From Phycisphaerales bacterium UBA2421 (GTDB taxonomy: Bacteria; Planctomycetota; Phycisphaerae; Tepidisphaerales; Tepidisphaeraceae): DNA of 32,793 nucleotides. Position numbers and translations under genes: made by a program. The notes beneath the pieces were generated by a model. The model had not been told where the DNA came from and did not search any database. It was given only the letters and a program-made list of their open reading frames with translations. Of this stretch, positions 1 to 6,937 are shown one piece after another. Within the stretch, counting starts at the first letter, position 1. Every line of letters starts with the position of its first letter. The stretch lies in contig DDRH01000007.1 in NCBI GenBank assembly GCA_002343075.1, forward strand, positions 68,773 to 101,565, written 5' to 3'.

Positions 1-459
1 CGCCGCCGCGAACGCGGCTCGTTCTGCGGCGTTGGTGCTGGTTCCGGAGTAGCCGTTGTGGTTCCAGATCAGATCCATTGTCACGCCATGATTGGCGCGT
101 CGAAGAACGTTGATCGCCTGCCTTGCTCCAGTTTCGGTGCCATACAGCGTGGGATTGCCTGGCCGGCCAAGGTCGAAACGGTCGTATTGATCGTAGCCCA
201 CCGAAAAATTGCCAAGATCAGCCCGACCCATCGGCGGGATCCACAAATCGCCGTAACCGGCGGCAAAGATGTCGGGGGCACGCTTCTCGAGCGTCTTGTA
301 GCTCGCCTCAAACACCTGGAGAAACGGCCGGGCGGAGACATTTTGAGCCAGTGAGACCGCCGGCAGCGCAGCGGTACAAGCCGCAGCGAGGGCGAGCGCC
401 GCCGTCGATTGACACCGTTGGCGCAGCGTGGCCGGTCGATGCGTGGTGTGAACCATCAT
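1..459 (-). CDS. Secreted alpha-amylase (GH13), N-terminal part, cut by the window edge
   Basis: The minus frame is open from an ATG at 459 to the left edge (153 codons, no stop). The first ~39 residues form a signal peptide: a basic start, an Ala/Leu-rich core and an SLAQ cleavage region. The mature part reads like the first strands of a GH13 (beta/alpha)8 barrel: FLQVFEASYKTLEKR near residue 46, GYGDLWIPPMG near 69, FSVGYDQYD near 85, and MDLIWNHNGY near 128-137. The last matches GH13 conserved region I (usually DxVxNH), with D129, N133 and H134. The catalytic residues lie outside the window. GGAG in the leader, about 8 nt before the ATG, supports this start; a second ATG follows directly. 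The protein is probably an exported starch hydrolase. A palindromic operator-like site lies 27 bp upstream and resembles sites near the LacI gene, so co-regulation with the plus-strand maltodextrin genes is inferred. The GH13 assignment is fairly sure; exact specificity is unknown. Confidence 0.8.
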   Translation of the reverse strand, partial: MMVHTTHRPATLRQRCQSTAALALAAACTAALPAVSLAQNVSARPFLQVFEASYKTLEKRAPDIFAAGYGDLWIPPMGRADLGNFSVGYDQYDRFDLGRPGNPTLYGTETGARQAINVLRRANHGVTMDLIWNHNGYSGTSTNAAERAAFAAA

Positions 460-485
460 GTCCAAATCTCCGCGTGCGGGGTGGG

Positions 486-503
486 AGGTTAACCGATTAA
501 CCT
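486..503. promoter_or_regulatory. LacI-type operator candidate (site A)
   Basis: AGGTTAACCGATTAACCT is an 18-bp palindrome with a central CG and one mismatched pair. It sits 27 bp upstream of the amylase start at 459. Its core matches the site at 4207-4222 at 13 of 16 positions and partly matches those at 2482-2497 and 2757-2771. Palindromes centred on CG are typical of LacI-family operators. Assigning it to the LacI gene at 2846 is inference. Confidence 0.5.
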
Positions 504-601
504 AACCTGCAAAGCTTAACACGGGTTCCGGGCGATGCAATCAAAAAATCGAGAAGTTTTCAAATCGCACGCGACTGCAACCCGCCCAATGCAGGGCAGC
601 A

Positions 602-1384
602 TCAGCGCGATTGACGGCGGAGCAGCACGCACGACGCAAAGATCACCGCTGCCAGCGAACCAGGTTCGGGGGTGGCGACGTCATCGAAGAACAGGTTGTT
701 TGCGCCGCCCGAGCCGGCATTGGCGTTGAAGAGGCGCACCCGGGCAATATCCGAAGCGTTGGCCAGCGTCAGGATCTGATTAAACAACTGCGAAGTCTCG
801 TCGGCGTTGGTCACACGCAGGCGCGCGGTGGTGCTGGTTTGCGGTGTGACAAAGATTCGCAGCCCGTTCGCGGTAAAGTTGATGGACGTCGGTTGCGATG
901 AACCATCGATGCCGGTGCGCAAGTATCGGTAGTCGCTTCCCCCACCGACGAAAAAGAACTCAAGTCTGTTGGTTCCAGTCGAAGTCTGCAACCCCAGGCC
1001 GACGGTGCCGCCCGTTTGGATGTTCCCGTTATCCATCGAGATCGAAAAGGTCTGCCCGATGGACAGGGCGCTGCCCGTGAAGTGGCGGACGGTACTGGCC
1101 GTCTGTCCGCTGTTGGCATAAAGCCCCCACGAGCGGCCAAAAACGCTGTGGCCCGTGTCGGCGAAATGGCCGTTCTGCCCGCCGTCGCCGGAGGTGGTGG
1201 AGTGTGCCCATGCTCCGAAGCCGAAGCCGCCGTTGGACCCATTGGGCCACCCACTGGAATACGGCGCATTAGCGGCGGTGTCTGACGCGAAATTAGCAGC
1301 CGACGCGCCGGCTTGCACCGCGCAAAGCGCGGCTGCTGCGGCAATGAAACCAATCGCCCGCCGAGAGAAGTTCATCAGATTCAT
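602..1384 (-). CDS. PEP-CTERM sorting-domain protein (260 aa)
   Basis: This is a secreted protein of unknown function. The N-terminus is a signal peptide (SRRAIGFIAAAAALCAVQAG, ending near ASA). The body is rich in Gly, Ser, Thr and Asn, with beta-strand-like stretches. It resembles concanavalin/LamG-like PEP-CTERM proteins, though I see no diagnostic motif. The C-terminus is a classic sorting signal: TPEPGSLAAVIFASCVLL followed by a basic RRQSR tail. In known systems an exosortase recognises the PEP motif and moves the protein to the cell surface or matrix; no exosortase gene is in this window. The ATG at 1384 was chosen over a GTG at 1402 because AAGAAGGGG then lies 7 nt before it as a ribosome-binding site. 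It follows another PEP-CTERM gene on the same strand, with hairpins between them, so it may have its own transcript. Confidence 0.85.
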   Translation of the reverse strand: MNLMNFSRRAIGFIAAAAALCAVQAGASAANFASDTAANAPYSSGWPNGSNGGFGFGAWAHSTTSGDGGQNGHFADTGHSVFGRSWGLYANSGQTASTVRHFTGSALSIGQTFSISMDNGNIQTGGTVGLGLQTSTGTNRLEFFFVGGGSDYRYLRTGIDGSSQPTSINFTANGLRIFVTPQTSTTARLRVTNADETSQLFNQILTLANASDIARVRLFNANAGSGGANNLFFDDVATPEPGSLAAVIFASCVLLRRQSR

Positions 1385-1444
1385 CTCAAACCCCTTCTTC
1401 ACAAAAAGCTGCGTCCTTCATCCCAAACTTCACGCAGCCAATTA

Positions 1445-1472
1445 CCCGCCGCAGCCTTTCGACTGCGGCGGG
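1445..1472 (-). terminator. GC-rich hairpin between two PEP-CTERM genes
   Basis: A perfect 10-bp stem, CCCGCCGCAG (1445-1454) with CTGCGGCGGG (1463-1472), closes an 8-nt loop. It lies about 78 bp past the stop of the minus-strand gene at 1550-2308. There is no good T-run on either side, so it may stabilise an mRNA end or act as an imperfect terminator. Confidence 0.45.
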
Positions 1473-1500
1473 CAGAGTCTTTTATGACGGAATTGCTACC

Positions 1501-1530
1501 CGAAACGTGAGTGATAATCAACACGTTTCG
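1501..1530. repeat. Perfect 9-bp inverted repeat with 12-nt spacer
   Basis: CGAAACGTG (1501-1509) and CACGTTTCG (1522-1530) are exact reverse complements separated by 12 nt. The repeat starts 20 bp past the stop of the minus-strand PEP-CTERM gene and lies before the next one. It is AT-richer than the neighbouring hairpin and has no T-run, so a protein-binding site is as likely as a terminator. Confidence 0.5.
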
Positions 1531-1549
1531 AGCGTATCCGACCGAAAAG

Positions 1550-2308
1550 TTACTTCCTGCGACGCGCCAGCACGCCCAGCGCACCGAGTCCGACCAGGGC
1601 GAAGCTGGCCGGTTCGGGAACGACCAGCGAGTATGAGTTGGCGGCGCTGAAGGTGACGGTTCCGGTGAAGCCGGCGTTGTTCGGGTCGCCGCCGGGGTTG
1701 CCCGGGACGGTGACGCTTGCGCCAATGGTTTCATTGGAACGGTAGCCCGACGGACTGATGTAGGTGCCGACGAGGCCAAAAGTCTGCCCGCTTCCCGCGG
1801 TCAGGCCGATCTGGGCCATTTGCGAGGCATCGAGGGTGATGCTGTAAGACGGGGCGAGGTTGTTGCCCGACTGCGGGGCACCGAAAAGGAACGTGTGGCC
1901 CGGCGGGAAGGCCTGATCGGAAATCTGAAACACGCCGAAATAGCCATTCTCGATGACCATTGCGTAATCGGCGCCGAAGCCTGCGGGGAAGAAGGCCGTC
2001 GTACGTCCGTTGCCGGTCACGCCGCTGATGGCGGTTCGGCCGCCGTCGTTGTTGTCAACGAGGGTCGAGGTGTCGCCGAAGCCACCGGCCTGGGTGTCGA
2101 GGTAGACGACCAGCGCGTCATTCCACCCGCCGCCGCCACGATTGGCGGTGACCGTCAGGCTGCTGGCGGTGTCGGTAACATCGAGCGAACCATTGCCGAC
2201 AGGCCCGCCGAAGCCAGTTGCGCCATTTCCAGCATAGTTGGCAGCGTGTGCTGCCGACGCAGCGCCGAGCACTGCAATCATTCCGAAACGAGTCATTTGA
2301 CGAAGCAT
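1550..2308 (-). CDS. PEP-CTERM sorting-domain protein (252 aa)
   Basis: This is an exported protein of unknown function. Its signal peptide is MLRQMTRFGMIAVLGAASAA with cleavage near AHA. The Gly/Ser/Thr/Asn-rich body (about 210 residues) looks all-beta. The C-terminus carries VPEPASFALVGLGALGVLA and then RRRK, a standard PEP-CTERM signal for exosortase handling. The ATG at 2308 is preferred over the upstream ATG at 2347 because GGAGGG lies 6 nt before it and the signal peptide then begins correctly. It is transcribed away from the LacI regulator. A 20-bp palindrome lies in its leader at 2344-2363. Proteins like this in planctomycetes are thought to be surface or matrix components; a link to the starch genes is only positional. 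Confidence 0.85.
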   Translation of the reverse strand: MLRQMTRFGMIAVLGAASAAHAANYAGNGATGFGGPVGNGSLDVTDTASSLTVTANRGGGGWNDALVVYLDTQAGGFGDTSTLVDNNDGGRTAISGVTGNGRTTAFFPAGFGADYAMVIENGYFGVFQISDQAFPPGHTFLFGAPQSGNNLAPSYSITLDASQMAQIGLTAGSGQTFGLVGTYISPSGYRSNETIGASVTVPGNPGGDPNNAGFTGTVTFSAANSYSLVVPEPASFALVGLGALGVLARRRK

Positions 2309-2343
2309 AAGAGTGCCCTCCAGAGGCAAAAGATGTGAGACGG

Positions 2344-2363
2344 ACATGGTTTGGCAACCATGT
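2344..2363. promoter_or_regulatory. 20-bp palindrome in the leader of the PEP-CTERM gene
   Basis: ACATGGTTTGGCAACCATGT has two perfect 8-bp arms around a 4-nt centre. It lies 36-55 nt before the ATG at 2308 on the minus strand, between that start and a TATAGG element near 2377-2382. It could be an operator or an mRNA hairpin. Its sequence differs from the GGTWAACC-type sites. Confidence 0.45.
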
Positions 2364-2481
2364 ATGATGTGACAACCTATAAAGCAGCATCGCCGAGAAC
2401 GCCTCGACGCGCTGCCACAAGTTTGCAGAAGTGATCACGAATCGCTGCAGCGCCTCTCGTGAAGTCCGATTCAGCCAACCG

Positions 2482-2497
2482 CGTTAACCGGTTTGAC
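2482..2497. promoter_or_regulatory. LacI-type operator candidate (site B)
   Basis: CGTTAACCGGTTTGAC shares GTTAACCG and the following TT with site A at 486-503, but its outer half is degenerate. It overlaps a TTGACA hexamer (2493-2498), a position suited to repression if that is a real -35 element. It is the weakest of the four sites. Confidence 0.3.
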
Positions 2498-2756
2498 AAA
2501 CACCGGAAAAAACAATGGGCATGCGCTCAAGCCCAATCAGAAATTCGATACGCAGCAACGAGATGTGATTTGCCGGCCCTCCGGAGCCGACTTCTGTTAA
2601 AATGATAGAAGTATCCCGCCGGATGTCAACGAAAATCGGTGCGAAAGTGCGATTCGGTCGGGTTGTGAATCGCGGCTCGATACAATCGCTACCGCCGCCG
2701 CAAACTGCCAGAGAATGCATCAAACTCAGTTTATGATTGAATTCGTTCAGCACGTT

Positions 2757-2771
2757 GTTAAACTGTTTAAC
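2757..2771. promoter_or_regulatory. LacI-type operator candidate (site C), upstream of the regulator
   Basis: GTTAAACTGTTTAAC is a perfect palindrome: two 7-bp arms around one base. It lies 74 bp upstream of the LacI-family gene and matches 12 of 15 positions with the site inside the amylase start region. Its place in front of the regulator gene suggests autoregulation. Confidence 0.5.
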
Positions 2772-2845
2772 TAGATCGATGCAGTCACGGGTGGATCGGC
2801 CTGATCCGTGAAGCTGCACCACGACTGCTCCCCGGCGGTATCACC

Positions 2846-3973
2846 ATGAGCGACACCACACTACCCCGCAGCACGTCCAGAGTTATCGCTGCCAAGGCAA
2901 CCGAACCCGGCGAGCCCCGCTCGACGTCGCGCAGGACATTCGACGACGCCCGAAAGCCCATTTCGCTACGAGATGTGGCCGCAGAGGCCAAGGTGTCGGT
3001 TGCCACCGTATCGATGGTGTTAAACGACAACCCGCGCATCAGCAGGGCAACGCACCTTCGCATCAGCCGAATTATTGAACGCATGGGATACCAGCCCAAC
3101 CGGCTCGCCCAGAGTCTTTCAAGCCGATACACGCGTGTGCTCGGGGTCATGCTTCCCGCTCTTCGCCACGCATTTGCCGACGCCTATTTTGGTGAACTGA
3201 TCAGCGGTATCTGCGACCGCGCCGGCAAGATGGGCTTTAAGATCATGCTCGAACAAGCCAAGCCGGAGTTTGTTAAGGAACGCAAGCATATCCATATCTT
3301 TGAACGTCGATATGTGGACGGCCTGCTCGTGCTCGGCATGAACGACCGGCACCATTTTCTGGAAGATTTTGCCGACGGCCGCTATCCACTTTGCGTCGTC
3401 GATAACAAGTTCAACCAGTGGAAGCTTGACCATGCCGTCTGCGACTACGCCGGCGGGGCTGAACAGGTCATGAACTATCTGCTGCAGTTGGGCCACCGGC
3501 ACATCGGCTGCATCTACGCAGCGCCCGAGATTCAGACGGCAGCGGATGTGCTGCATGTCTACCGAAAACGCCTCGGCGACTCAGGACACGAAGTTGATGA
3601 CTCTTGGGCCCAAGACGGTCGTTTCACCGACGAAGGTGGTGCCGCAGCGGCGGCGGCGCTGTTGAAACGCCACCCGGAGATTACGGCGCTCTTCTGCGGC
3701 AATGATAAGATGGCCATCGGTGCGCAACATTACCTGGCCAACGCGGGTATTCGCGTGCCTGAAGAAGTCTCGGTGGTCGGGTTCGATAACATGCAGAACG
3801 CTGCATTTGTCACGCCCAGCCTCACCACGGTACACCTTCCGCTGTATCAGGTCGGTGCACTTGCGTGCGAGCGCTTGATCGACCGTGTCCGCGGGCGCGC
3901 CGAGCGCGTGGCCGAAGTGCTGCCGACGCATCTTGTCGTGCGAAACAGCACGGCGATGGCGCGGCAGTCGTAG
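2846..3973 (+). CDS. LacI-family transcriptional regulator (375 aa)
   Basis: This is a DNA-binding regulator, probably responding to a maltodextrin-type sugar. Residues 1-37 are a non-conserved extension. The helix-turn-helix follows at about 39-62 (ISLRDVAAEAKVSVATVSMV), with a hinge helix PNRLAQSL at 84-91. From about residue 97 comes a periplasmic-binding-protein-like effector domain: VLGVMLPAL, DGLLVLGM, GHRHIGCIY, ALFCGNDKMAIGA, VSVVGFDN and LTTVHLPL are family landmarks. The length is slightly above the usual 330-350 because of the N-terminal extension. A start closer to the HTH is possible, since only a weak GGCGG precedes the ATG at 2846. It sits directly upstream of the amylase and sugar transporter on the same strand, the usual arrangement for a local maltose regulator. 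Operator-like palindromes lie in front of it and at the amylase start. Family assignment is certain; ligand and targets are inferred. Confidence 0.93.
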   Translation: MSDTTLPRSTSRVIAAKATEPGEPRSTSRRTFDDARKPISLRDVAAEAKVSVATVSMVLNDNPRISRATHLRISRIIERMGYQPNRLAQSLSSRYTRVLGVMLPALRHAFADAYFGELISGICDRAGKMGFKIMLEQAKPEFVKERKHIHIFERRYVDGLLVLGMNDRHHFLEDFADGRYPLCVVDNKFNQWKLDHAVCDYAGGAEQVMNYLLQLGHRHIGCIYAAPEIQTAADVLHVYRKRLGDSGHEVDDSWAQDGRFTDEGGAAAAAALLKRHPEITALFCGNDKMAIGAQHYLANAGIRVPEEVSVVGFDNMQNAAFVTPSLTTVHLPLYQVGALACERLIDRVRGRAERVAEVLPTHLVVRNSTAMARQS

Positions 3974-4028
3974 AAGTGGCTGGTTGTTTCAGCCTGGGTT
4001 GGCGTGGCGGCGCAACTGCCTTAAAAAG

Positions 4029-4086
4029 CCCGAATGACGAAACCGGAAGTCCGAATCCAGTCCGAAAGCGGAAATTTGATTTCGTA
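4029..4086. repeat. Degenerate dispersed repeat (CCGAAT/CGAAA-rich)
   Basis: Short units such as CCGAATGACGAAA, GTCCGAATCC and GTCCGAAAGCGGAAA follow one another in the gap between the LacI gene and the amylase. This pattern resembles the ATCGGAA-type dispersed repeats I know from planctomycete genomes. A cleaner copy lies at 9514-9535. The boundary is approximate. Confidence 0.45.
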
Positions 4087-4148
4087 ATGGTGAGTTTTGG
4101 GCTTGACTCGGATCTCTGGTTTCGCCGCTCGATTTTTGCAATCGACTC

Positions 4149-4155
4149 GGAGGAG
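4149..4155 (+). promoter_or_regulatory. Ribosome-binding site fixing a GTG start
   Basis: GGAGGAG ends 7 nt before a GTG at 4163. The next in-frame ATG upstream (4097) has no such site and would add 22 residues before the signal peptide. This decides the GTG start of the amylase. Confidence 0.75.
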
Positions 4156-4162
4156 TCCTGAC

Positions 4163-6895
4163 GTGATCGATGTTAAAAACAATGCATCCAACCGTTGTGC
4201 TGGTGAGGTAAACCGTTTCACCCACCTGGCTGCATGGCTGGTGCTGGTGTTGTGTGCGCCACTGATGCTGCTGCAGGTCGCGAAGGTCAACCCCGTTGCG
4301 CTTGCACAGCAGGCGACGGCGGCCAGCCCGGAGCATGAGTTTCGGCTCGACATGAAGCAGGCAACCGAAAAGCCGACAACGGTGCATGTCGCCGGCGAAT
4401 TCAATGGCTGGAACCCCGAAGGCCTTGCCATGACCGATGATGGCACTGGAATGTGGACCGCGAAGCTCGCGCTCGAAGAAGGCAGCTATCAATACAAGTT
4501 TGTCCTCGACGCCGCGACCGACAAGCGCAAGTGGATGGAAGACCCCGCCGCCGACCCGGAGTTGAAGGAACCTGACGGGAACGACGGGTACAACAGCGTC
4601 GTCGTCATCGGCCCGGGGGCGAAAAAGCTTGATGCGCCCAAGCCAGATCACATCAATCTCGACGCAATCGTGTTCCGCAGTGCAGATCAGGCCGATGTCA
4701 ACTTCGCTGGCGATTTGTTGCGCGTTCGAGTTCGCGCACAAGCGGGCGATGTGGCTGATGCGACGCTGGTCTTGAAGCAGCGCGTTAGTGAAACCGGTTG
4801 GTCAACTGAATCGTTTCCCATGTATCGACTAGGCTCCGGCCGTGGGTTGGATTCATTTGGAACAGCAGTGGCGGTGGGAGGCAAAGAAGCGTCGCTTCAC
4901 ATAACGCTGCGCGACGGCACGGCGGTCGTTGACGTCGGAGGCAAGATTCGCGCGCGATCAACGCCCGACGATACGAGCGATGAAATCGCAGTCGCGGTTG
5001 ACCCAAAACTTGCCCTTGAGACGCCCCGGTGGGCCCGCCACGCCGTCTGGTATCAGATCTTTCCCGAACGCTTCCGCAACGGCGATCCAGATAACGATCC
5101 CGGCGACAAGTGGTATGAAAACCTCGTCCCTTGGAACGGCGACTGGTGGGCCACCCAACCCGGCGAAACGCCCGGCAAGGAAAACTTTTACAAAGGCACC
5201 GGCAACGTGTGGGACCGCCGCTACGGCGGGGACATCGCCGGCGTGCGCGAAAAACTGCCTTACCTGCGCAGCCTCGGCGTCAATGCGATTTACTTCAACC
5301 CGGTGTTTGAAGCCGAGTCGATGCATAAGTATGACACCGCCGACTTCCGTCATATTGACGACAATTTCGGCGTGCGCGACGAACCGATGCAGCCGCCGAT
5401 CGGTTCTGGGTCGGACAAAACCCCCACCGCGTACCAACCGATTGGCAATCGCAAGCTTTTCAACCTTGATGGTTCGCCTGTTCCCGACAGCCACGTGCAG
5501 ACCGACGATCCTTCGACATGGCGATGGACCAAGAGCGACCTGCTGTTCCTCGATTTCCTGAAAGAGGCCCGCCGGCAGGGTTTTCATGTGATTGTGGACG
5601 GTGTGTTTAACCACGTCGGCCGTGCTCATCCGTTCTTTCAGGATGTGCTGGTCAACGGCAGGAACAGCCCCTACGCAAGCTGGTTTGAAATCACCGATTT
5701 CGGCGACCCCGCAAACTGGCGGGCGATGGACGATCCGTGGAAAGTCCACGGCAAGCCCGGCGGGATACAGTTCAAAGCGTGGGACAGCATGAATGGCCAT
5801 CTGCCAGTGTTTAAGAAAGACCCTGCCCGCGGGCTGGCTTCCGGGCCGTATGAGCACATCATGGCCATCACCCGCCGGTGGCTCGACCCCGACGGCGACC
5901 CGTCCACCAGAGACGGCATCGACGGCTGGCGGCTCGACGTGCCCGGCGACATCCCACACCCCTTCTGGATCGAGTGGCGCAAGACTGTAAAGTCAGCCAA
6001 CCCAGAGGGTTACATCTCCGGCGAGATATGGAGTTGGGCCAATCCGTGGATCAACAACGGCGATCAGTTCGACGCCGTGATGAACTACCAGTTCGCCATG
6101 CCGGCACAGGAGTTCTTCGCCAATCAGAAAAGCGCGCTCAAGCCGAGCCAGTTCAACGACCGGCTGGTTCGGCTCACATACAACTATCCCTTCCGGGCGG
6201 CGCTGGTGATGCAGAATCTGTTCGATTCGCACGACACCGACCGGAGCGCGAGTTGGTTCGTCAATCCCGACCGCCCCTACGACGGCCAGAACCGCGAACA
6301 GGACAACGCCGCCGCAGTCGGATATGACGCGCGCCGGCCCACCGAAACGGAGTGGGCACGATGGCTGCAGATGGTGGCCTGCCAGATGACTTTCGTGGGC
6401 GCGCCGATGATTTATTACGGCAACGAGTTTGGCATGTATTCGCCAGACGATCCCAGCAATCGCATGCCAGCGTGGTGGAGAGACCTACAGCCGTTCGACA
6501 ACCCCGATTTCAAGTTTGACGAGGAGATCCTGGCGTTTCACCAGCGCACCATCGCCATCCGCAATAAGTTTACAGCCCTGCAGGAAGGCTTCTACCGCCC
6601 GCTGGTGGTCGATGATGACGCCGGCGTTATCGCCTACGCCCGCGAGAAGGGCGATGAGGCTGTGTATGTGGTCATCAATCGGAGTAACCAGCCAACGACC
6701 GTACAACTACCTGTTGCGAACGGACGTCGGTTGTTTGATTATCTGTCGGAGTCGGCGAAGGTGAGCTTCGAAGATGACGGCGCTGCAAGCCGTCCGACAA
6801 TTTCAGTAGCCTCGGATGCCAAACCGTTTGTGGTGACCGAAGGAAACGTTCGAGTTGAACTTCCGACCTATGGAACCGCGATTTTGGCGGAATAG
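4163..6895 (+). CDS. Exported GH13 alpha-amylase/neopullulanase-like enzyme with N-terminal glycogen-binding-like module (910 aa)
   Basis: The enzyme likely hydrolyses alpha-1,4 (perhaps alpha-1,6) bonds in starch, maltodextrin or cyclodextrin outside the cytoplasm. A signal peptide covers about residues 1-50 (LAAWLVLVLCAPLMLL, then ALAQQ). Next is a CBM48/AMPK-type module (VHVAGEFNGWNPEG ... YQYKFVLD, roughly 55-145), then a neopullulanase-type N-domain (FAGDLLRVRVRAQAGDV). The barrel begins at WARHAVWYQIFPERFRNGDP. Region I is VIVDGVFNHVG (D479, N483, H484). Region II is GIDGWRLDVPGDI with nucleophile D592. Region III is SGEIW with acid/base E621. Region IV is FDSHDTDR with D691. All three catalytic carboxylates are present. 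The C-terminal ~110 residues form the usual beta-sandwich. It starts with GTG. It is followed after 42 bp by the sugar transporter, which could import its products. A LacI-type operator candidate lies inside its first codons. Subfamily (neopullulanase, cyclomaltodextrinase or amylase) is uncertain. Confidence 0.92.
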   Translation: MIDVKNNASNRCAGEVNRFTHLAAWLVLVLCAPLMLLQVAKVNPVALAQQATAASPEHEFRLDMKQATEKPTTVHVAGEFNGWNPEGLAMTDDGTGMWTAKLALEEGSYQYKFVLDAATDKRKWMEDPAADPELKEPDGNDGYNSVVVIGPGAKKLDAPKPDHINLDAIVFRSADQADVNFAGDLLRVRVRAQAGDVADATLVLKQRVSETGWSTESFPMYRLGSGRGLDSFGTAVAVGGKEASLHITLRDGTAVVDVGGKIRARSTPDDTSDEIAVAVDPKLALETPRWARHAVWYQIFPERFRNGDPDNDPGDKWYENLVPWNGDWWATQPGETPGKENFYKGTGNVWDRRYGGDIAGVREKLPYLRSLGVNAIYFNPVFEAESMHKYDTADFRHIDDNFGVRDEPMQPPIGSGSDKTPTAYQPIGNRKLFNLDGSPVPDSHVQTDDPSTWRWTKSDLLFLDFLKEARRQGFHVIVDGVFNHVGRAHPFFQDVLVNGRNSPYASWFEITDFGDPANWRAMDDPWKVHGKPGGIQFKAWDSMNGHLPVFKKDPARGLASGPYEHIMAITRRWLDPDGDPSTRDGIDGWRLDVPGDIPHPFWIEWRKTVKSANPEGYISGEIWSWANPWINNGDQFDAVMNYQFAMPAQEFFANQKSALKPSQFNDRLVRLTYNYPFRAALVMQNLFDSHDTDRSASWFVNPDRPYDGQNREQDNAAAVGYDARRPTETEWARWLQMVACQMTFVGAPMIYYGNEFGMYSPDDPSNRMPAWWRDLQPFDNPDFKFDEEILAFHQRTIAIRNKFTALQEGFYRPLVVDDDAGVIAYAREKGDEAVYVVINRSNQPTTVQLPVANGRRLFDYLSESAKVSFEDDGAASRPTISVASDAKPFVVTEGNVRVELPTYGTAILAE
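4207..4222. promoter_or_regulatory. LacI-type operator candidate (site D) inside the amylase start region
   Basis: GGTAAACCGTTTCACC matches site A at 13 of 16 positions and site C at 12 of 15. It lies 44 bp inside the coding sequence, within the signal-peptide codons. A site just downstream of the start could block elongation or pair with an upstream site by looping. Being in coding sequence, chance is a real alternative. Confidence 0.4.
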
Positions 6896-6901
6896 CTCTC
6901 A

Positions 6902-6930
6902 CTCCCTCGCCCACAGTACTGGGAGAGGGA
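6902..6930 (+). repeat. Inverted repeat overlapping the ribosome-binding site of the transporter gene
   Basis: CTCCCTC on the left (6902-6908) can pair with GGGAG or GAGGGA on the right (6921-6930). The right arm, GGGAGAGGGA, is also the only ribosome-binding site for the ATG at 6938. The sequence around CAGTACTGGGAGAGGG looks like a common dispersed intergenic repeat. Pairing would hide the Shine-Dalgarno sequence. Confidence 0.45.
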
Positions 6931-6937
6931 ACCATAC

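Larger units (their letters stand above)
2309..2845. other. Divergent intergenic region (537 bp) carrying regulatory palindromes
   Basis: This stretch separates a minus-strand PEP-CTERM gene from the plus-strand LacI gene and holds no convincing coding sequence. It contains three palindromic sites, at 2344-2363, 2482-2497 and 2757-2771. TTGACA at 2493-2498 overlaps the second site, but no good -10 follows at the right distance. TAAAAT at 2598-2603 is another isolated -10-like hexamer. The promoters cannot be fixed by eye. Confidence 0.5.

Noticed and set aside
58..500. Short plus-strand open frames over the left edge
   Set aside because: They are shadows of the minus-strand GH13 gene, which has a signal peptide and region I motif.
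2484..2822. 112-aa open frame on the minus strand in the LacI upstream region
   Set aside because: No ribosome-binding site or recognisable domain; it spans the operator-like palindromes and is better explained as regulatory DNA.
4958..5959. 333-aa open frame on the minus strand opposite the amylase
   Set aside because: It lies entirely within the GH13 catalytic domain, which is clearly coding on the other strand.
6820..6830. CAAACCGTTTG, a further palindrome like the LacI-type sites
   Set aside because: It matches only the core, sits in the conserved end of the amylase coding sequence and lacks the outer bases of the other sites, so chance is more likely.
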